From contig NW_004457737.1 of NCBI RefSeq assembly GCF_000203815.1, positions 1,612,001-1,676,000 of the forward strand: 64,000 nt of DNA. Reading direction: 5' to 3'. This document shows, one piece after another, positions 33,372 through 46,313 of the stretch. How positions within the stretch are numbered: position 1 is the first letter of the stretch; each line of letters starts with the position of its first letter. The notes under the pieces are model-generated. The model searched no databases. It was not told the DNA's origin and saw nothing but the letters and a program-made list of their open reading frames with translations. The translations under genes were made by a program, and so were the position numbers. The stretch is from Cavenderia fasciculata (taxonomy: Eukaryota > Evosea > Eumycetozoa > Acytosteliales > Cavenderiaceae).

Positions 33372-34862
33372 ACAGGTTCTTTGTTGTTATTATTGTTGTT
33401 GTTGTCCTGAAACTTACTCCTGATATTGTTGCATGATACTAGATCAATGTTTGTATAAACTATAAACAATATAAATAAAACGGTGACGGGTAGTTTTTGG
33501 ACGGATGAGTGATAAAGATTGATTTTTGATAATATTATCCTAAACATTATCTGATCATTTAATAATATAATATATATTGGATGCTAAGCTAGAGAGTAGT
33601 GGGAGAGATAGAAATAATAATAATAATAATAATAAAAAGGTAGAATTGTTGGATTTATCGCATTAAAACATTGTACTAAAAGATCATTAAAACAAACAAA
33701 AAAAAAAAAGAGGAAGAGTTTGTTTTTTTTTTTTTCTTTCTTTTTGTTATTGCTCTCAATGTTGTTGTTTACAAGTATGGAATTTAGGTGTTGATGAGAG
33801 AGGGATGGAGGGAGGGAGGGAGTGAGTGATAGAGATAAAAATAATAAATATCAATAAAATAATATATTTATAAAAAAATATGGAATTGATTCAAATCACA
33901 ATAGAGAGTGAGCGTGAGAGACAGAGAGGTGGAGTGGATAGGATTATCAAAGTAGTTGATTGATACGATAAGGAAAGGAGAAAAACAACAACAACAACTA
34001 TCAAAAATATCATCACTACCTACTCGCCACATCAGCAATAGATTATGTATACATAGACATAATAGGATATTGTAGTTGGATGGATGTATGTGGGTAGGTA
34101 GGTAGGGGGTGTCGTAAAACAGAAAATATAGAAAGATATGATTCGACCCCCACCCACCTCTATATTGCGAGTGATTGTCCATGGAATCTCGATGCATTTG
34201 TCTCTCACTCTTGATTTGGTTTGGCCTGTTTCCTCCTCTTCCACTGTTTTTCGTATAATCATTATTTTTGGTGGTAATGTATTTGATACATTGCAATTTA
34301 CATGTTATTTATTTTTTATAGGTTGTGTTTGTTTCTTGACTGTTATTTTTTTTTAATGATTGATGGTGATGACTATTATTAATATTGTGATGGGTGTTGT
34401 GGAAATTTGAAATTAATTCATTTTGTTGGTTTGGTTTGGTTTGATTTGGTTGGGGTTAGTTCGTTATGTTCTATTCTTGTTCTATTATTGTATATTTTAT
34501 ATATATATGCGTGGGTGTGTTTAAATATAATATTTGTAGTAAGGACTGACGAACTGTCGGACGGACGGACGACCATCAGTGATTATATTTTTAATGCCTA
34601 TTGTCAATTCTATCTCTATCTCTCTATCTCTCTATCTCTCTATCTCTTTATCTATCTATGTCTCTGCCAGCCAACCTGATCTATTTTTTCATTTGCATTT
34701 TACGAAATCCGACTAATCGTGGATTGTCCTTGTCCCTACCCCATATATAAATGTATATAAATGTATATAAAAGGACATGGATGGGCAAATTAATTAATTG
34801 ATTAATTAATGAATCAGGACGATCTGACCAGGGTGGCCGGGGATGACAATTGATTGATCGAT
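33372..34862. other. Intergenic 1.49 kb, repeat-rich, no gene seen
   Basis: It includes A- and T-runs (33700-33735), (GGGA)n near 33800-33825, (GGTA)n at 34092-34108, (TTTGG)n at 34427-34447 and (TCTCTA)n at 34612-34658. Composition switches from purine-rich (33780-34130) to T/G-rich (34230-34560) on the plus strand. Open frames on both strands here are short and repeat-derived. Confidence 0.5.
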
Positions 34863-35276
34863 TTAAATCAATAGAGATTGAATAACGGAAAACATGATAC
34901 ATGATAACACTGTCAACGAAGACAATGAAGTCACTGGATCACTAAATAATTGACCTAATTACATGTGTGTCAAAGAGAGTGATTTGATTTGATTTGATTG
35001 GTTATTATTATCTTGTTATACTTTGGGTATATATTTAATTTAATTTAAAAAAAACATACCAAAAAGATGATTTAAATGTTTGATAGGTGATCCATAGATC
35101 ATACGGAACAAACATGCTACGAAAACGATACTGTACAATACACACAATAGTATACGATGGAATAAAGGAAATGATTGAAATATGCCAACGATCCACATTG
35201 CAACATAGTAGATGAAATAGAGTACATGTAAAGATCCATCTTTTGTTAGATGTATTAATTTTAAATATGGTGTCAT
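34863..35276 (-). CDS. Small multi-pass membrane protein, unrecognised
   Basis: Exons 35276-35060 and 34954-34863 join in phase (GGTATGT donor, AATTAG acceptor) to give 102 aa. It is hydrophobic throughout: LHVLYFIYYVAMWIVGIF, RILLCVLYSIVFVACLFRMI and SLSSLTVLSCIMFSVIQSLL suggest three or four membrane helices, with charged loops between. Reading through the donor instead gives a stop after FGMFFLN. The spliced version is preferred because exon 2 supplies a full helix and a stop. No family was recognised. Divergent from the HSD17B10-type gene, 406 bp apart. Confidence 0.5.
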
Positions 35277-35682
35277 TGTTTTATCTATCTATCTCTTTCT
35301 CTCTTTCTCTCTTTCTCTATCTATATTTGTGTGTAGAAGGAAGTAGTTTTTAAAAAATGGTTACCAAGGTGTTTGTTTTTGTGCTAAAGGTGAACATGAA
35401 CAGGTTGTTTGCTCTTTCATGTTGTGAGTTGTTTCGAAATTTACAAATCATCCAAAGATATTAGGGTAAGATCATGATTGTTACGAATAATCAACAACAT
35501 CTTCACTTCACAAAAGCAGCATACAGAATTAATTTAATATTATTAATTTTCAAAATTTTTTTATTATCTCTTTTGGTCGTCGTCGCATCATACTCCCATA
35601 GGAAGATTGAACATCCCAAATGTAATTTAATTTAATTTTTATATTTATTAATTATAAAAAAGATAAATAAAATATATATAAT
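35277..35682. other. Intergenic 406 bp, shared promoter side
   Basis: Between divergent genes. (TCTT/TCTC)n at about 35284-35320, then mixed sequence with an A+T-rich leader before 35683. No gene was recognised. Confidence 0.45.
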
Positions 35683-36719
35683 ATGAAGATCAGTGGAAAG
35701 GTAAGAAATAGACATGTCTGTCAATATTGAATATACACTACTACCTACTATCATGATACTTACTTAGTAGACCATTTAATCTTATTTTTAAAAGACATTT
35801 ATTGTTACAGGAGGATCGAGTGGATTAGGAGAAGCAACAGTCAGAAGTTTACATGAAAGAGGTGCAAATGTTGTTATCTTTGATGTCAATAATGCACCAG
35901 AGTTGGAAAAGGAGTTGGGTACGGATAGATTACAAGTCTGTACAACTGATATTACAACTGAACAATCAGTCAGAGATTCATTGTCGATTGCCGTAAAGAA
36001 GTTTGGAAAGATTCATGGTGCAATCAATTGTGCTGGTATTGCTGTTGCTATGAAAGTATGAATCATATGATTATATATGTATATATATATATATATATAT
36101 ATGTAAATGCTAACTGATGTCTGTCTGTTTGTCTGTCTGCCTGTCTGTTTGTTGTGTTTATATATAGGTAATAAGTAATAGAGGTGTCTTCCCATTAGAT
36201 GTATTTTCAAGAGTATTGAATATCAATGTCAGTGGTACATTTAATGTAATTAGATTGGCAGCAGAGATTATCAACAAACAAGAGATGGTCGATGGTGAAA
36301 AGGGTGTGTTTATCATGACCGCATCGGCTGCCGCCTTTGAAGGTCAACAAGGTCAATCTGCATACTCTGCCTCTAAATCGGCTGTTGTTGGAATGACACT
36401 CCCTTTGGCAAGAGAGTTTGCTCCATTGGGTATGAGAGTTATGACCATTGCTCCTGGTACTTTTGGTAAGAAAGAGAGAGAGAAAGAGAGATTAAGAAAA
36501 GAAAGCCAACAAGACTAACACATTTTAACTTTAGCAACTCCAATGTTGTCTGGATTACCAGAAGCTGCTACCAAAGCAATTTTATCGACCATTCCATTCC
36601 CAAATAGATTTGGTCAAGGATCAGAGTTTGCAGCTCTCTGTATTCATATTATCGAAAATCAATATTTAAATGGTGAAACAATTCGTTTGGATGGTGCACT
36701 TCGTTTGGCTAAACTTTAA
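35683..36719 (+). CDS. hsd17b10: 3-hydroxyacyl-CoA dehydrogenase type-2 (HSD17B10 family, SDR)
   Basis: Four exons, 35683-35700, 35795-36055, 36168-36465 and 36535-36719, give 253 aa. This is a classical short-chain dehydrogenase: [15 protein letters not shown] binds NAD, NCAG is present, and the catalytic Ser of TASAAAFEG, Tyr of [11 protein letters not shown] and Lys are all there. The overall pattern ([22 protein letters not shown], read in two parts, and [17 protein letters not shown]) is that of mitochondrial HSD17B10, which oxidises 2-methyl-3-hydroxybutyryl-CoA in isoleucine breakdown. In animals it is also part of RNase P. No long presequence is visible. The first exon encodes only six residues. 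Confidence 0.9.
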
Positions 36720-37557
36720 ACATACATACATTCATTTTCTGTACAGAAAAACAATGGTAAAGAAAGAAAGATAATCAATCACACAATCAACCAACAAACA
36801 CATATTTATATAATTATTATTCAATCCTATTTTTAATTTTATTTTGTTTTTGTTGTTGTTGTTGTTGTTTGAATAATAATAATAAATCATGTAATATATT
36901 TAAAATACTATTTTTCATCATCATCATCACCAAAAAAATGATTATTAGTCATCATCATCATGGTCGATTATAAATTATCAATCATCAAAAAACAAAACAT
37001 TTTAATTTTTTAACCGTTGTTTATTATCCATAAATAATATGTGTTGTGTCAAAAAAATATCTATATATATATAATAACCACAAAACAATTGCAATGGAAA
37101 GAGAGGGTTGTGGAAAAAAAGAGATATTTTTTAATCTACAATTAAAAAAACAATTATTTTTATGTTTTTTTTGTGGGAATTATTATTACTATTATTATTA
37201 TTATTATTACAGTGTATATGTATACAAATTTAAAGTTACAATCTACCAAAGCACAGACATTGGTTGTCGTCGAATAATTCCAAGTAGGCCTACTACCACT
37301 GCACACACCAGTAATAATTATTATTCGTCGTGCCATTATGTTTTGTTTTTATTGTTTAATAATATTATCTTTTACAATCTTTTACACAAATAGTACTATA
37401 AAGGACCTTTTCATTTTTCAACCAGTACTCTGTCTGTTTTTTTTATGCACAGATTCTGTCGATTCAAATGTCGACAAAAGATAGTATGGATTGCTCTGGA
37501 AAACGATATCGTTATCTTGCTCATGGCTGCTCTACACCACCCCATCACCGCACCAAT

Positions 37558-37585
37558 ACCTACCACTTTGTTGGTGGTGGTAGGT
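37558..37585. repeat. Inverted repeat, 9-bp perfect arms
   Basis: ACCTACCAC (37558-37566) and GTGGTAGGT (37577-37585) are exact reverse complements with a 10-nt loop. It lies in a locally G+C-richer patch (about 37,440-37,620) of the gene-free block. Confidence 0.7.
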
Positions 37586-40439
37586 TTACCATTTACAATG
37601 AACTCATAGTGAAGCTATGGTAGCAACATAAATGTGAATTATCAACAATAACACAAATAATAATAATAATAATAATAATGGGAATGGGAATGTGATTTGT
37701 TTGTCCACAATACAATATATATTGTGTTGTCAAGTTTGTTCACCATACTATCGTCACACAGAACTGAAAGTTGCCGTCACAACAACATACCACTACCAAT
37801 ACTACTCTACTACTATTAAAATTTAATAATGGTAACGGTAACAACAAGAAGAGAAACAAAACTTGACTGACAGACGGGCAACAAAGAGAAAAATCCAACA
37901 AGTAGATAATAAGATTAAAACTTTATTTGTTTTTTATTAAACCAGTTTCTTTCTTTTCCTGTTTGACAATATTATTGTTCCCCAAATCTTTTTAAACATT
38001 TAAACAACAAACAAACAAAAATAGTTAGTAAACTATTATCAATTACCATTTCTAAACTTTTTGATAGATAATCTAGAATATATATATATATAAATATATA
38101 TTTATAATAATATTATTATTATTTATTTAATCAATCCTCTTTTTAATATTGTAAGTGAATATCTCCACTCCACTACAACAACAACAATAATAATAATATA
38201 ATAAGAATCATAATAATGAATGACTGAATGATTTTCCTTAACATACACATAAATTGTGGATCACTCTATCTATTTTTAAAATTTGTAAATTGATGGGTCC
38301 CAATTACAAATCAAATTTACCAGTCAGTCTCCAAACACTTACACACACACACACACACATCTTCACCACCACCACCTTCAATTTGAAGACACTTCCTACC
38401 ACTAACCATAAATGTATAAGATGTCTACATCGTTGGATAGATCAGTCGGTCAGTCAGTCAGGCCGGATATTTTGCATTGACTTTATCTGTGTGTTGGTGT
38501 GTATTTGTCAAGATTGATCCTCTTTATCGTCCGTCCTTGTCCATCTTTACTTGTTTATTTTGTTGTTGTTTGTGGTCGCATATTGTCAATCACAAGGGTG
38601 GGTAGTGGTAGTGACCATCAGATTTGATTCAATTTAAATCAAATCGTCATCATCATCCAAAAGATCAGTTATTGATTGCCAATTTATATGACTTGTATAC
38701 CAACAACAATAACAATAACAATAACAACAATCGATTGACCAACATATCAGCTATTAATATTAATAATTTGGTTTGGTCTGGTTATTGTTGTTGATGCTAC
38801 TTAAGGTTGGATCATCATCTTTTATCATCATTAACCTTTTTATAAAAATTGTAATGATCATAAAATAAGGAAGGAAGGTGATAGTGGTTATTGTGATGAT
38901 GATGATGATGATGATGATTGTCCCTTCAAAAGAAGGAGGAGAAGATAATATCATAAAGCCAGCAAAGGGAGCAGAGTAGAGTAGAGTAGTTGAAACGATC
39001 GTGACCGACTGGCTGGTTGAATTTTCTTTAAATACATATGTATATTTTGGTTTATACCCTTTTGCATTCTTTTTAGTTTTTTTTTTTTTTTTCCCATTTT
39101 ATATATAATTTTAAAAAGACAGAGATCTTTTAAATCATCAAAGTTACCCTTTAAACTTGGTTTGTTACTTTAACTCTGCTTTTTTTATTCACAAAATAAT
39201 AATAATATAAATATATAGTCTAAGCTTGTGATTTGATAAAAAACATAAAAAAATGTGTGTGTTTTTGATAAAAAAAAGATAAAAATACTTAAAATTTAAT
39301 GATAATAGATTAAATTTATGATCATAAACTACAAAGGTTCTAATACCCTTCCCTTCCTCCATCTTTTAGAAAGAAAACTTAAACTTTTAGAAATTTATAT
39401 ATTTATATATATATTCATTTGCGCGCAAACTAGTAAGAGATAGTTCTCATTCTTATAGACCATCTTATCATCATCACCATCATTAGATAATCTTTAGCCA
39501 AAGATAGTTACTTTATCTGTACATATACATATATATATATAGTTACTACTTGTTTGATATATATCTATCTCTATATATTGTAAGTACAACTATAACAATA
39601 ATAATAATAATAATAATCAATACTTTTGTTTGTTTAACATAGTTATGCTAGTATGGACAAATAACTGGAAATTTCCAATTCCAATCACCATCATCATCAT
39701 CATTCATGACATTCATTCACTCATGACAAAGACAGACAACAACATATGTTTTGTTAATATTTAATTAATTAATTAATTATTCATCATTCATTATCCATCC
39801 ACCGTCCATCGTTTGTTCGTTCGTTCGTTCGTTCATTCATTCTCGTGTTGCAGTTGTTATTGTTGTTGGATTAATTTATTTGTTGGGTAGGGGTTGATGA
39901 TTTCATTTTTAAAACTACATGTATAACGTTGTGTGTGTTTGGTGGGGGTGAAAAAAAAATCAATTGTGATGGAAAATGGATAGAGGTGACTGCAGACAGA
40001 TAAAGAGAGATGGGATATTCCATATTTAGGTAACTCTTTATTCATCACGAAAAAAAACAAAATGATGAATGAAAAAATTGGGAAAAGATAATAGATACTA
40101 TTAAAGCAATCGTCATCAAACAACAACGACTTTGAAAGAGAAGGGAAATTCTCCTTATCTTAATCGTCATCATCATCATCATCATATGATGAATTACCCA
40201 CCAACACCAAAACACAATCTATCTTTCACATTCCCACCACAATCATCATAATCAATCTCAACCAACCACAATACAATCCATCACTCTCTTTACTACTATG
40301 TTTCCGAATCAATCATTTCCTACCAACTTTTTACCACTTGCACCATTTCCATCCAAAAAAAAAAAAGTGGCAAAATTACAAAAAAGTTGGGAAGTTGATT
40401 TCCTGAATCAACAAATTATTATTTGGAGTTCACAACATT

Positions 40440-40465
40440 TTTTTGATACTTTAAAGTATCAAAAA
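40440..40465. repeat. Perfect 26-bp palindrome
   Basis: TTTTTGATACTTT is followed directly by its exact reverse complement AAAGTATCAAAAA. It lies about 1.8 kb upstream of the GATA factor start codon. Confidence 0.9.
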
Positions 40466-40902
40466 GAGATCAGTTTTTTTGTATATGACAAACCCCCCTC
40501 CTCCTCTTCAAAACCGGAATAACAATCTTTCTAAACGAAAACACAAAGATGGAAGGATGTAGTCAACCCAAGTAGTAGTAGTAAACAATCAACAACTACC
40601 CCTTTTCGTTTTCATCAACTGTTTTAAAACCTACCACACTCTTTCTGTTTTTTTTTTTGGATTTTTTTTTTTTTTTCTTAACAATAACAGATGGAATTGA
40701 ATGATGCTGGGGGTGACTTTTCATCATCACGATCCAAATATATACATACTAGTATATATATAAATGGATTAGTTGTACATACATACATACATACATACAA
40801 ACACACATACTTTTATTGGCACCCCTCTCACATCAATCAACAAAAGTTTGATGGATATTAGTTGGAAATCAATTACATGATTTATTGTATAATGCAGACA
40901 GA

Positions 40903-40957
40903 CAGTCAGTCAGTCATTCTGTCAATCGTTCTGTCAGTCAGTCATTCTGTCAGTCAA
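40903..40957. repeat. Imperfect GTCAGTCA / TTCTGTCA minisatellite
   Basis: Alternating copies of CAGTCAGTCATTCTGT with small variants (CAATCGTTCTGT), about three and a half units, in the block upstream of the GATA factor gene. Confidence 0.7.
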
Positions 40958-42305
40958 GACACGGATGGTGGGGTGTGGGTGTGGTGTGCCTGTCCCCTCA
41001 CCATATGATGCCTAAACACATTCATCGTTTTCAATTTCACTTAAACGTGTATTAGATAAACCATTATCAGTTTGTTGTTACCTACCTACCTACCTACCCT
41101 ATATCCCCACACACACATATGCATATACATATACACAAAAAATATTTTAATTATGTATCAATCACATCAGTTTGCCTTGGTTTGTAACATCTGTTTACCT
41201 CTCCATTCTTCACTACTTTTATGTCTACCTCCCTACACATACACACATTTAATTCATTTAAACTCCAAAATGCATCAAACAGTATGGAAACCATCAATCA
41301 CGATACTGCTTCCATCCCCACCCCACCACCACCACGTCTGATGCATCAAACGTGTCAAACTTAAAACTCTCAACTTTGATATTTTTTTGAATTCCACTAC
41401 TTCCAACTCGAGTACTCTTGTTTTTCCAACCTCAACAACACAACATTTACTTGTTCAACAAGCATTGCTTCCTTTTTTCAACTTTAAAACCTATCTATCC
41501 AAATTTTTTGTATTTTGTTGTTGCCTTTTTGCCAACAGTGCTTGTATCTACACCAAAAACCTCCTCCTCCTCTTGTGTTCACCCACACACAACAACAAAA
41601 ATACCAACAGCTCTCTCTCACTCTCTCTCTTTGTTAACCAATATAATTAATCATTCTATAATTCATCAAAGAAATTATCTCTTGCATCATTGGAATACTA
41701 AACCACGCTCTAAAAGAGATAGATAGGTGTCCAAGTGGATTCACAATATTCCTTTTATATACATTGAGTAGTATCCAAACTCTGTTATTTGTTGGCAATT
41801 AATTTAATTATTTCCATATATACCCACCATTCAATCACTTTGCACACCTGCCACTACCACCCACACCACCTCTTTCTTATTCCTCCACTACTACTTCTCC
41901 TGTTGTATTATATTAATATTTTGTTGTTGTTGTTGTTATTTAAACAACATTATATTTACTAATCTATATTTTTAAAAACCAAAGTAGTACTACATCCAAT
42001 TCTGTTTTGTTTGTTTTTGCTAATCTACTTTTTTTTTTTTTTTTTTTCCTATCTCTTTAAAAGTATTTATTTTCTTGCTTTTGTTGTTACCACCCCCAAA
42101 ACAACCACCAATCACCACCAACCAACCTGTAACATTACTACTACATTTTTTTGTCAGTCCAGTCAGTCATTATTTTATTTATTAAAAATATCTTTTAGAT
42201 AGAATTAATTTCGAGATATATATAATTATAAATTAATATAAATATACAATTGTACTCACACCCCATACCATATTCAATCTCTTTCCACCTACTCATTCAT
42301 TCCAA

Positions 42306-43981
42306 ATGAAACCATCTATCCTCTCGATTGACACCTCTTCTATAAACAATATGTTTAGTATCCCCTCATCATCATCATCGGTGATATCTAACAACCAACA
42401 AGCAAACTCGTCTGCCAATACCACTCCCACCGCTCTCTCGGTCTACAACAGTAATCCCTCTACCCCCGTTGGCAACAAGTCCAATTCTCAACAACAACCT
42501 ACCAGCCCTGAAGCCGATTTGTTTCGAGGTTTTGCCGCAAACATCCATCATCATCAACAACCAAGTAGCAACCACCACCACCAACAACAACAACAAGATC
42601 ATCATCACCACAACAACAACAACATGTCCAGTAGCAATAATAATAATAGTTATAATACCCAGCAACAGGATCAAAAACTCAAGTGGATGGATCAACCAAA
42701 CCAAAATACAGGCGCCTTTGACCTGGATTCCAACACTACTGGATATCTTTCCAGTCTGCCCACCCCTACTTCGTCGACCAACGCCCTCCCCATCCTCTCG
42801 ACCTCTTCGCCATCGGTTCTCAGCGCACCTGCCAAGAAGCGCCAAAGAGACGATGAGATGTCGCCCACCAACAACTCGACCAACGCCACCCCCCTTGTAA
42901 CATCCTCCTCCAACAATTCATCCTACTCTATGGATTCCTATTTACCAAGAGATGACAAATCGTCTCTCCAATCGTCGTCGTCGGGTGCCTCGGTCACCTC
43001 GTTGGACAACACTGTCACGCACGAGCAAGCTTCACAATTGCTCAATTTCACAAACCAGATACAATATCAACAACATCATATCTACAAAGTGGGTGGAAAT
43101 AATAATAATAATAATAATAATAACAATAATACATTACAACAACAGAAATCACCATCTCAACAATCACCTCCAGTTGTCACTGGATTAAACAAACAACAAA
43201 CTCCAATTAAATCACCATCTGGATCAGCTACCACCACATCCACTTCATCAGCTAATTTGAAATTACCATCATTTCACCATTTGGAATTGGAAGCTGAAAA
43301 GACTAAACAATCCAACAACAACAATAATGACGATTCTGTTAATAGTCCAGGTACACAAAGTAGCATTTCACCATTGCCATCGCCACTACCACAACAACCA
43401 GGGCAACAACAGCAGAAAAAGCGAAAGTCTAAACCATCCAAATACTCAATCCCAACTAGTAACACTCTGCCAACAAACGCATTCTCATCGAGTAATACCA
43501 TGGTTGGTAACTATGCCAGTCCCAACTTGATCACTGGCAACTCTTCCTTTAACACTTTGCCAGCTGCTGGCGACTTTATGCTCAACTACCACAACTCCAA
43601 CTCGAGTACTCCCAATGCACAGTCGTCTGCCCCTTCTCCGCTCATCGGCACCTACTCTACACAATCGGGATCCTCTACAGACTCTGGTTTGTTGTCGTCA
43701 CCAACCTCGACACCATACTTTCAACCAAACAATGTACTATATAAAAACAACTCTACCACCACCAACTCGTCTACCTCTGATTTGTCAACTAGCGGCGACT
43801 ATATTCCCGCCGGAGGCAACAACTCTTCCACTCTTGGTACACTCTCAAATTATTTGATGGGTCAGCAACAACAACAACAGGGAGTTGGTAATCAATCCAA
43901 TCTCACTCCACATTCACCACCTTATCCATTGGAATTTGGACGTGCTACCAACTCTTTTGTACAAGATGATAATAATATGTT

Positions 43982-44013
<32 letters not shown>

Positions 44014-44774
44014 CACAACAACAACAACCAAAACAAACTACATCTTCGTCGTCATCATCAACAACATCATATTACAATTCACTCAAGAGTGGATCAACTA
44101 CAGCAAAGAGTTTTGGTGATTATAGTGATCATATGTCATCACCTCCTATTGCATCGTCGACTAGTTCACCCTCATCGGCCTACTCTACCTTTATAGGAAA
44201 TGCGACTGCCTCTGCGCCATACGCCTACTTTGACCTATCACATCACCACGTTACCCAAAAGAAGACCCACAGAAGAAGACCAGCCAACATTGACAAGAGT
44301 ACTCTGTTTTGTCATACTTGTGGCACCAAATCAACACCTGAGTGGAGGCGTGGACCCGACGGACCTGCCACATTGTGTAATGCTTGTGGTTTGGCATTTG
44401 CTAAAAAGCAAAAAGAGGATGAATCCAACTACCAAAAAATGTTAATGTCTCCCTACTCTTACCATCGTGGAATTATGCATGAATCCTATGTCAACCCCTC
44501 TCTTTTACCCCTCAATGCTGCAGCTCCACTCCCATACATTAACAATAACAATCATCATCATACCACATCCAACTCTTCTTCCTCTTCCTATTTAACCTTT
44601 ACGCCATCCACAAACTTTCAACCATTGTCTTCTAAATCTTCAAGTTATAACCAAATGAAATCAACCTCTTCTAATAACAACGCAAACACCTCCAACACTT
44701 CCAACAACAACAACAATAATAATAATAATCTTCAAAACACATTCCAGAAATCTTTTTCATATGATAAATTTTAA
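42306..44774 (+). CDS. GATA-type zinc finger transcription factor
   Basis: A single exon, 822 aa. One GATA finger is near the C-terminus (Cys at about 669): [18 protein letters not shown], then [13 protein letters not shown], a complete CX2C-X18-CX2C arrangement with the basic tail. The rest is Asn/Gln/Ser/His homopolymer-rich, normal for dictyostelid transcription factors; an SV40-like basic stretch (KKRKSKPSK) at about 374-382 may be a nuclear signal. GATA factors in this group control aggregation and spore/stalk choice, but I cannot assign an orthologue. The start is the first ATG after a G-poor leader, and the frame has no nearer alternative. The large upstream region fits a gene with complex developmental control. 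Confidence 0.88.
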
Positions 44775-45044
44775 AATTCAAAATATTTTATTATTTTTTT
44801 TTCTCTCTACTACTAAATAGATACACATACAATGTAAAATAAAATATTGATTTTAAAATAATTAAAAATTATTTAATAATTTGATTTGTTTATATATTAA
44901 TAAATAATTTTATTTCCAGATTGAGAGAGAGTTAAAAAAAAAAGAAAACTCATATGTATGTATGAGAAAAATTGTTGTTGTTGTTGTACCGGCTCTTTTT
45001 TTGGTGATTAAAATGTGTTATTACTATTCTTGTTTTGTTGATTG

Positions 45045-46313
45045 TTAGATTGCCAATTGAGTCATTGGTTCTTCTAAAGTATTTCCAGGATGTTTGTGAA
45101 TGGTTTCAGTAGTTGTAGTGGTGGTTGCGGTAGAAGTTTGATTATATACAAGGCTTGGTTGATCAGATGAACCGTTGAGTATTATTTCCTCGGTCGATGA
45201 TAAACTGCTGGTAGTGGTGGTGGTAGTAGTCTCTGAATGGAATTCTTTGATAAAATCGTCATAATTAAAACTGGTTGGATTCTCACCACCTAGATCCTGT
45301 TCCATTTGATCCATTGAAATGTAATCGGCAAGATCTGGATAGACACGCTTTCCATTTACCTTTTTAGAATAACAAAACTTTACTTTGGACAATGTAACTT
45401 CATTTAAAAATGGTGAAATCACTTTCCATGCAAACCAAAATAATGTTGGTGGATCTAAAAACAATGATTGTCCCATTCTCTCTGGACAGTGATCTAATAA
45501 TAAATGCATACTTTCCTATAAAAAGAAATAGAGGAAAAAAATTAGCATATTTATATTTATATCTATATCTTTTTTTTTTTTCTACATACTAGATTTGTAT
45601 TCATATCTAAATTCTTTCTAGAGAATTCATTATAATCTACAATAAAACAAAATTGTTCAACACCTCTTGATTTATCCATTTGTCTGAAACCATGTTCCAA
45701 CCAATATACCAAATGTTTGAATTTGTCGGCATTGCTAACACCCTTGACATTGTCTCTTCTTGGTCTTGCCATCAAGATTGGTCTTCCCTTTAAATCCTTT
45801 CCATGAATATACAAACAACCAGTTTTGGCAATATCTGCAACCTCTGTCAACTTTACATCTTGTGGTCTATATTTTTGTCTCCATTCCAAAGTACCTCTTA
45901 ATAACTAAAGTAGAAGAAGAAGAATAAGGAAATATTAATATCTCTTGGAAGATATTTTCATTTTTTCCCATCGGTTCTCTCTTGTCTTTTTTTTTTTTTT
46001 CTTTCGGGTAATCTCCAGAGTTGTCGTCTCTCCTCCCTCAACTTCAAGTTATCGTTGTAAGATAAATTATTACCTTTTCTGATTTTGCAACATTATAATT
46101 TCTAGCACGAAGATATCTAAGAAGACACATGTCATCCATCCAAGCTACATCTTCTGGGTCTGTTAAATCTGATAGATTCTCCTTGATCTCTTTGAAAGCT
46201 GCCATCTGCTTTTCATTGAGTTTCTTGAATGGGTCAAATACTCCCTCTCCTTTAAGGATAGGAGTTGATACAGTGTCTTCAGCTGTTCCAGATAAAGTTG
46301 GTGTTGTTGTCAT
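45045..46313 (-). CDS. CRAL-TRIO (Sec14-like) lipid-binding domain protein
   Basis: Three minus-strand exons, 46313-46074, 45904-45590 and 45515-45045, give 341 aa. The N-terminal CRAL-TRIO-N helices ([33 protein letters not shown]) lead into the lipid-binding domain ([69 protein letters not shown]), about residues 35-250. The C-terminal 80 residues are Thr/Ser-rich and probably disordered. Proteins of this type carry phosphatidylinositol or other lipids between membranes; the specific ligand cannot be read. No GOLD or other extra domain is present. Confidence 0.9.

Larger units (their letters stand above)
36720..42305. other. 5.6-kb gene-free block upstream of the GATA factor gene
   Basis: The longest non-coding stretch in the window. 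It is packed with simple repeats: (CA)n 38341-38359, (ATG/GAT)n 38894-38918, (TAAT)n near 39762, (GTTC)n 39811-39838, (ACAT)n near 40776-40796, an imperfect GTCAGTCA/TTCTGT minisatellite 40903-40957, and (CCTA)n 41080-41098. It holds an inverted repeat at 37558-37585 and a perfect 26-bp palindrome at 40440-40465. From about 41,050 to 42,305 the plus strand is poor in G, continuous with the composition of the GATA gene, which suggests a long 5' leader. I saw no protein family or tRNA. Confidence 0.55.

Noticed and set aside
33868-34902. Several open frames of 60-142 codons in the 33.4-34.9 kb spacer
   Set aside because: They run through simple repeats, have no homology signal, and overlap each other on both strands.
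40298-40522. A 74-codon frame upstream of the GATA gene
   Set aside because: It crosses the 26-bp palindrome and an A-run and has no recognisable features; composition matches the spacer.
40903-40957. Evenly spaced repeats that might suggest a CRISPR array
   Set aside because: Units are short, imperfect and contiguous with no unique spacers, in a eukaryotic genome; a minisatellite is sufficient.
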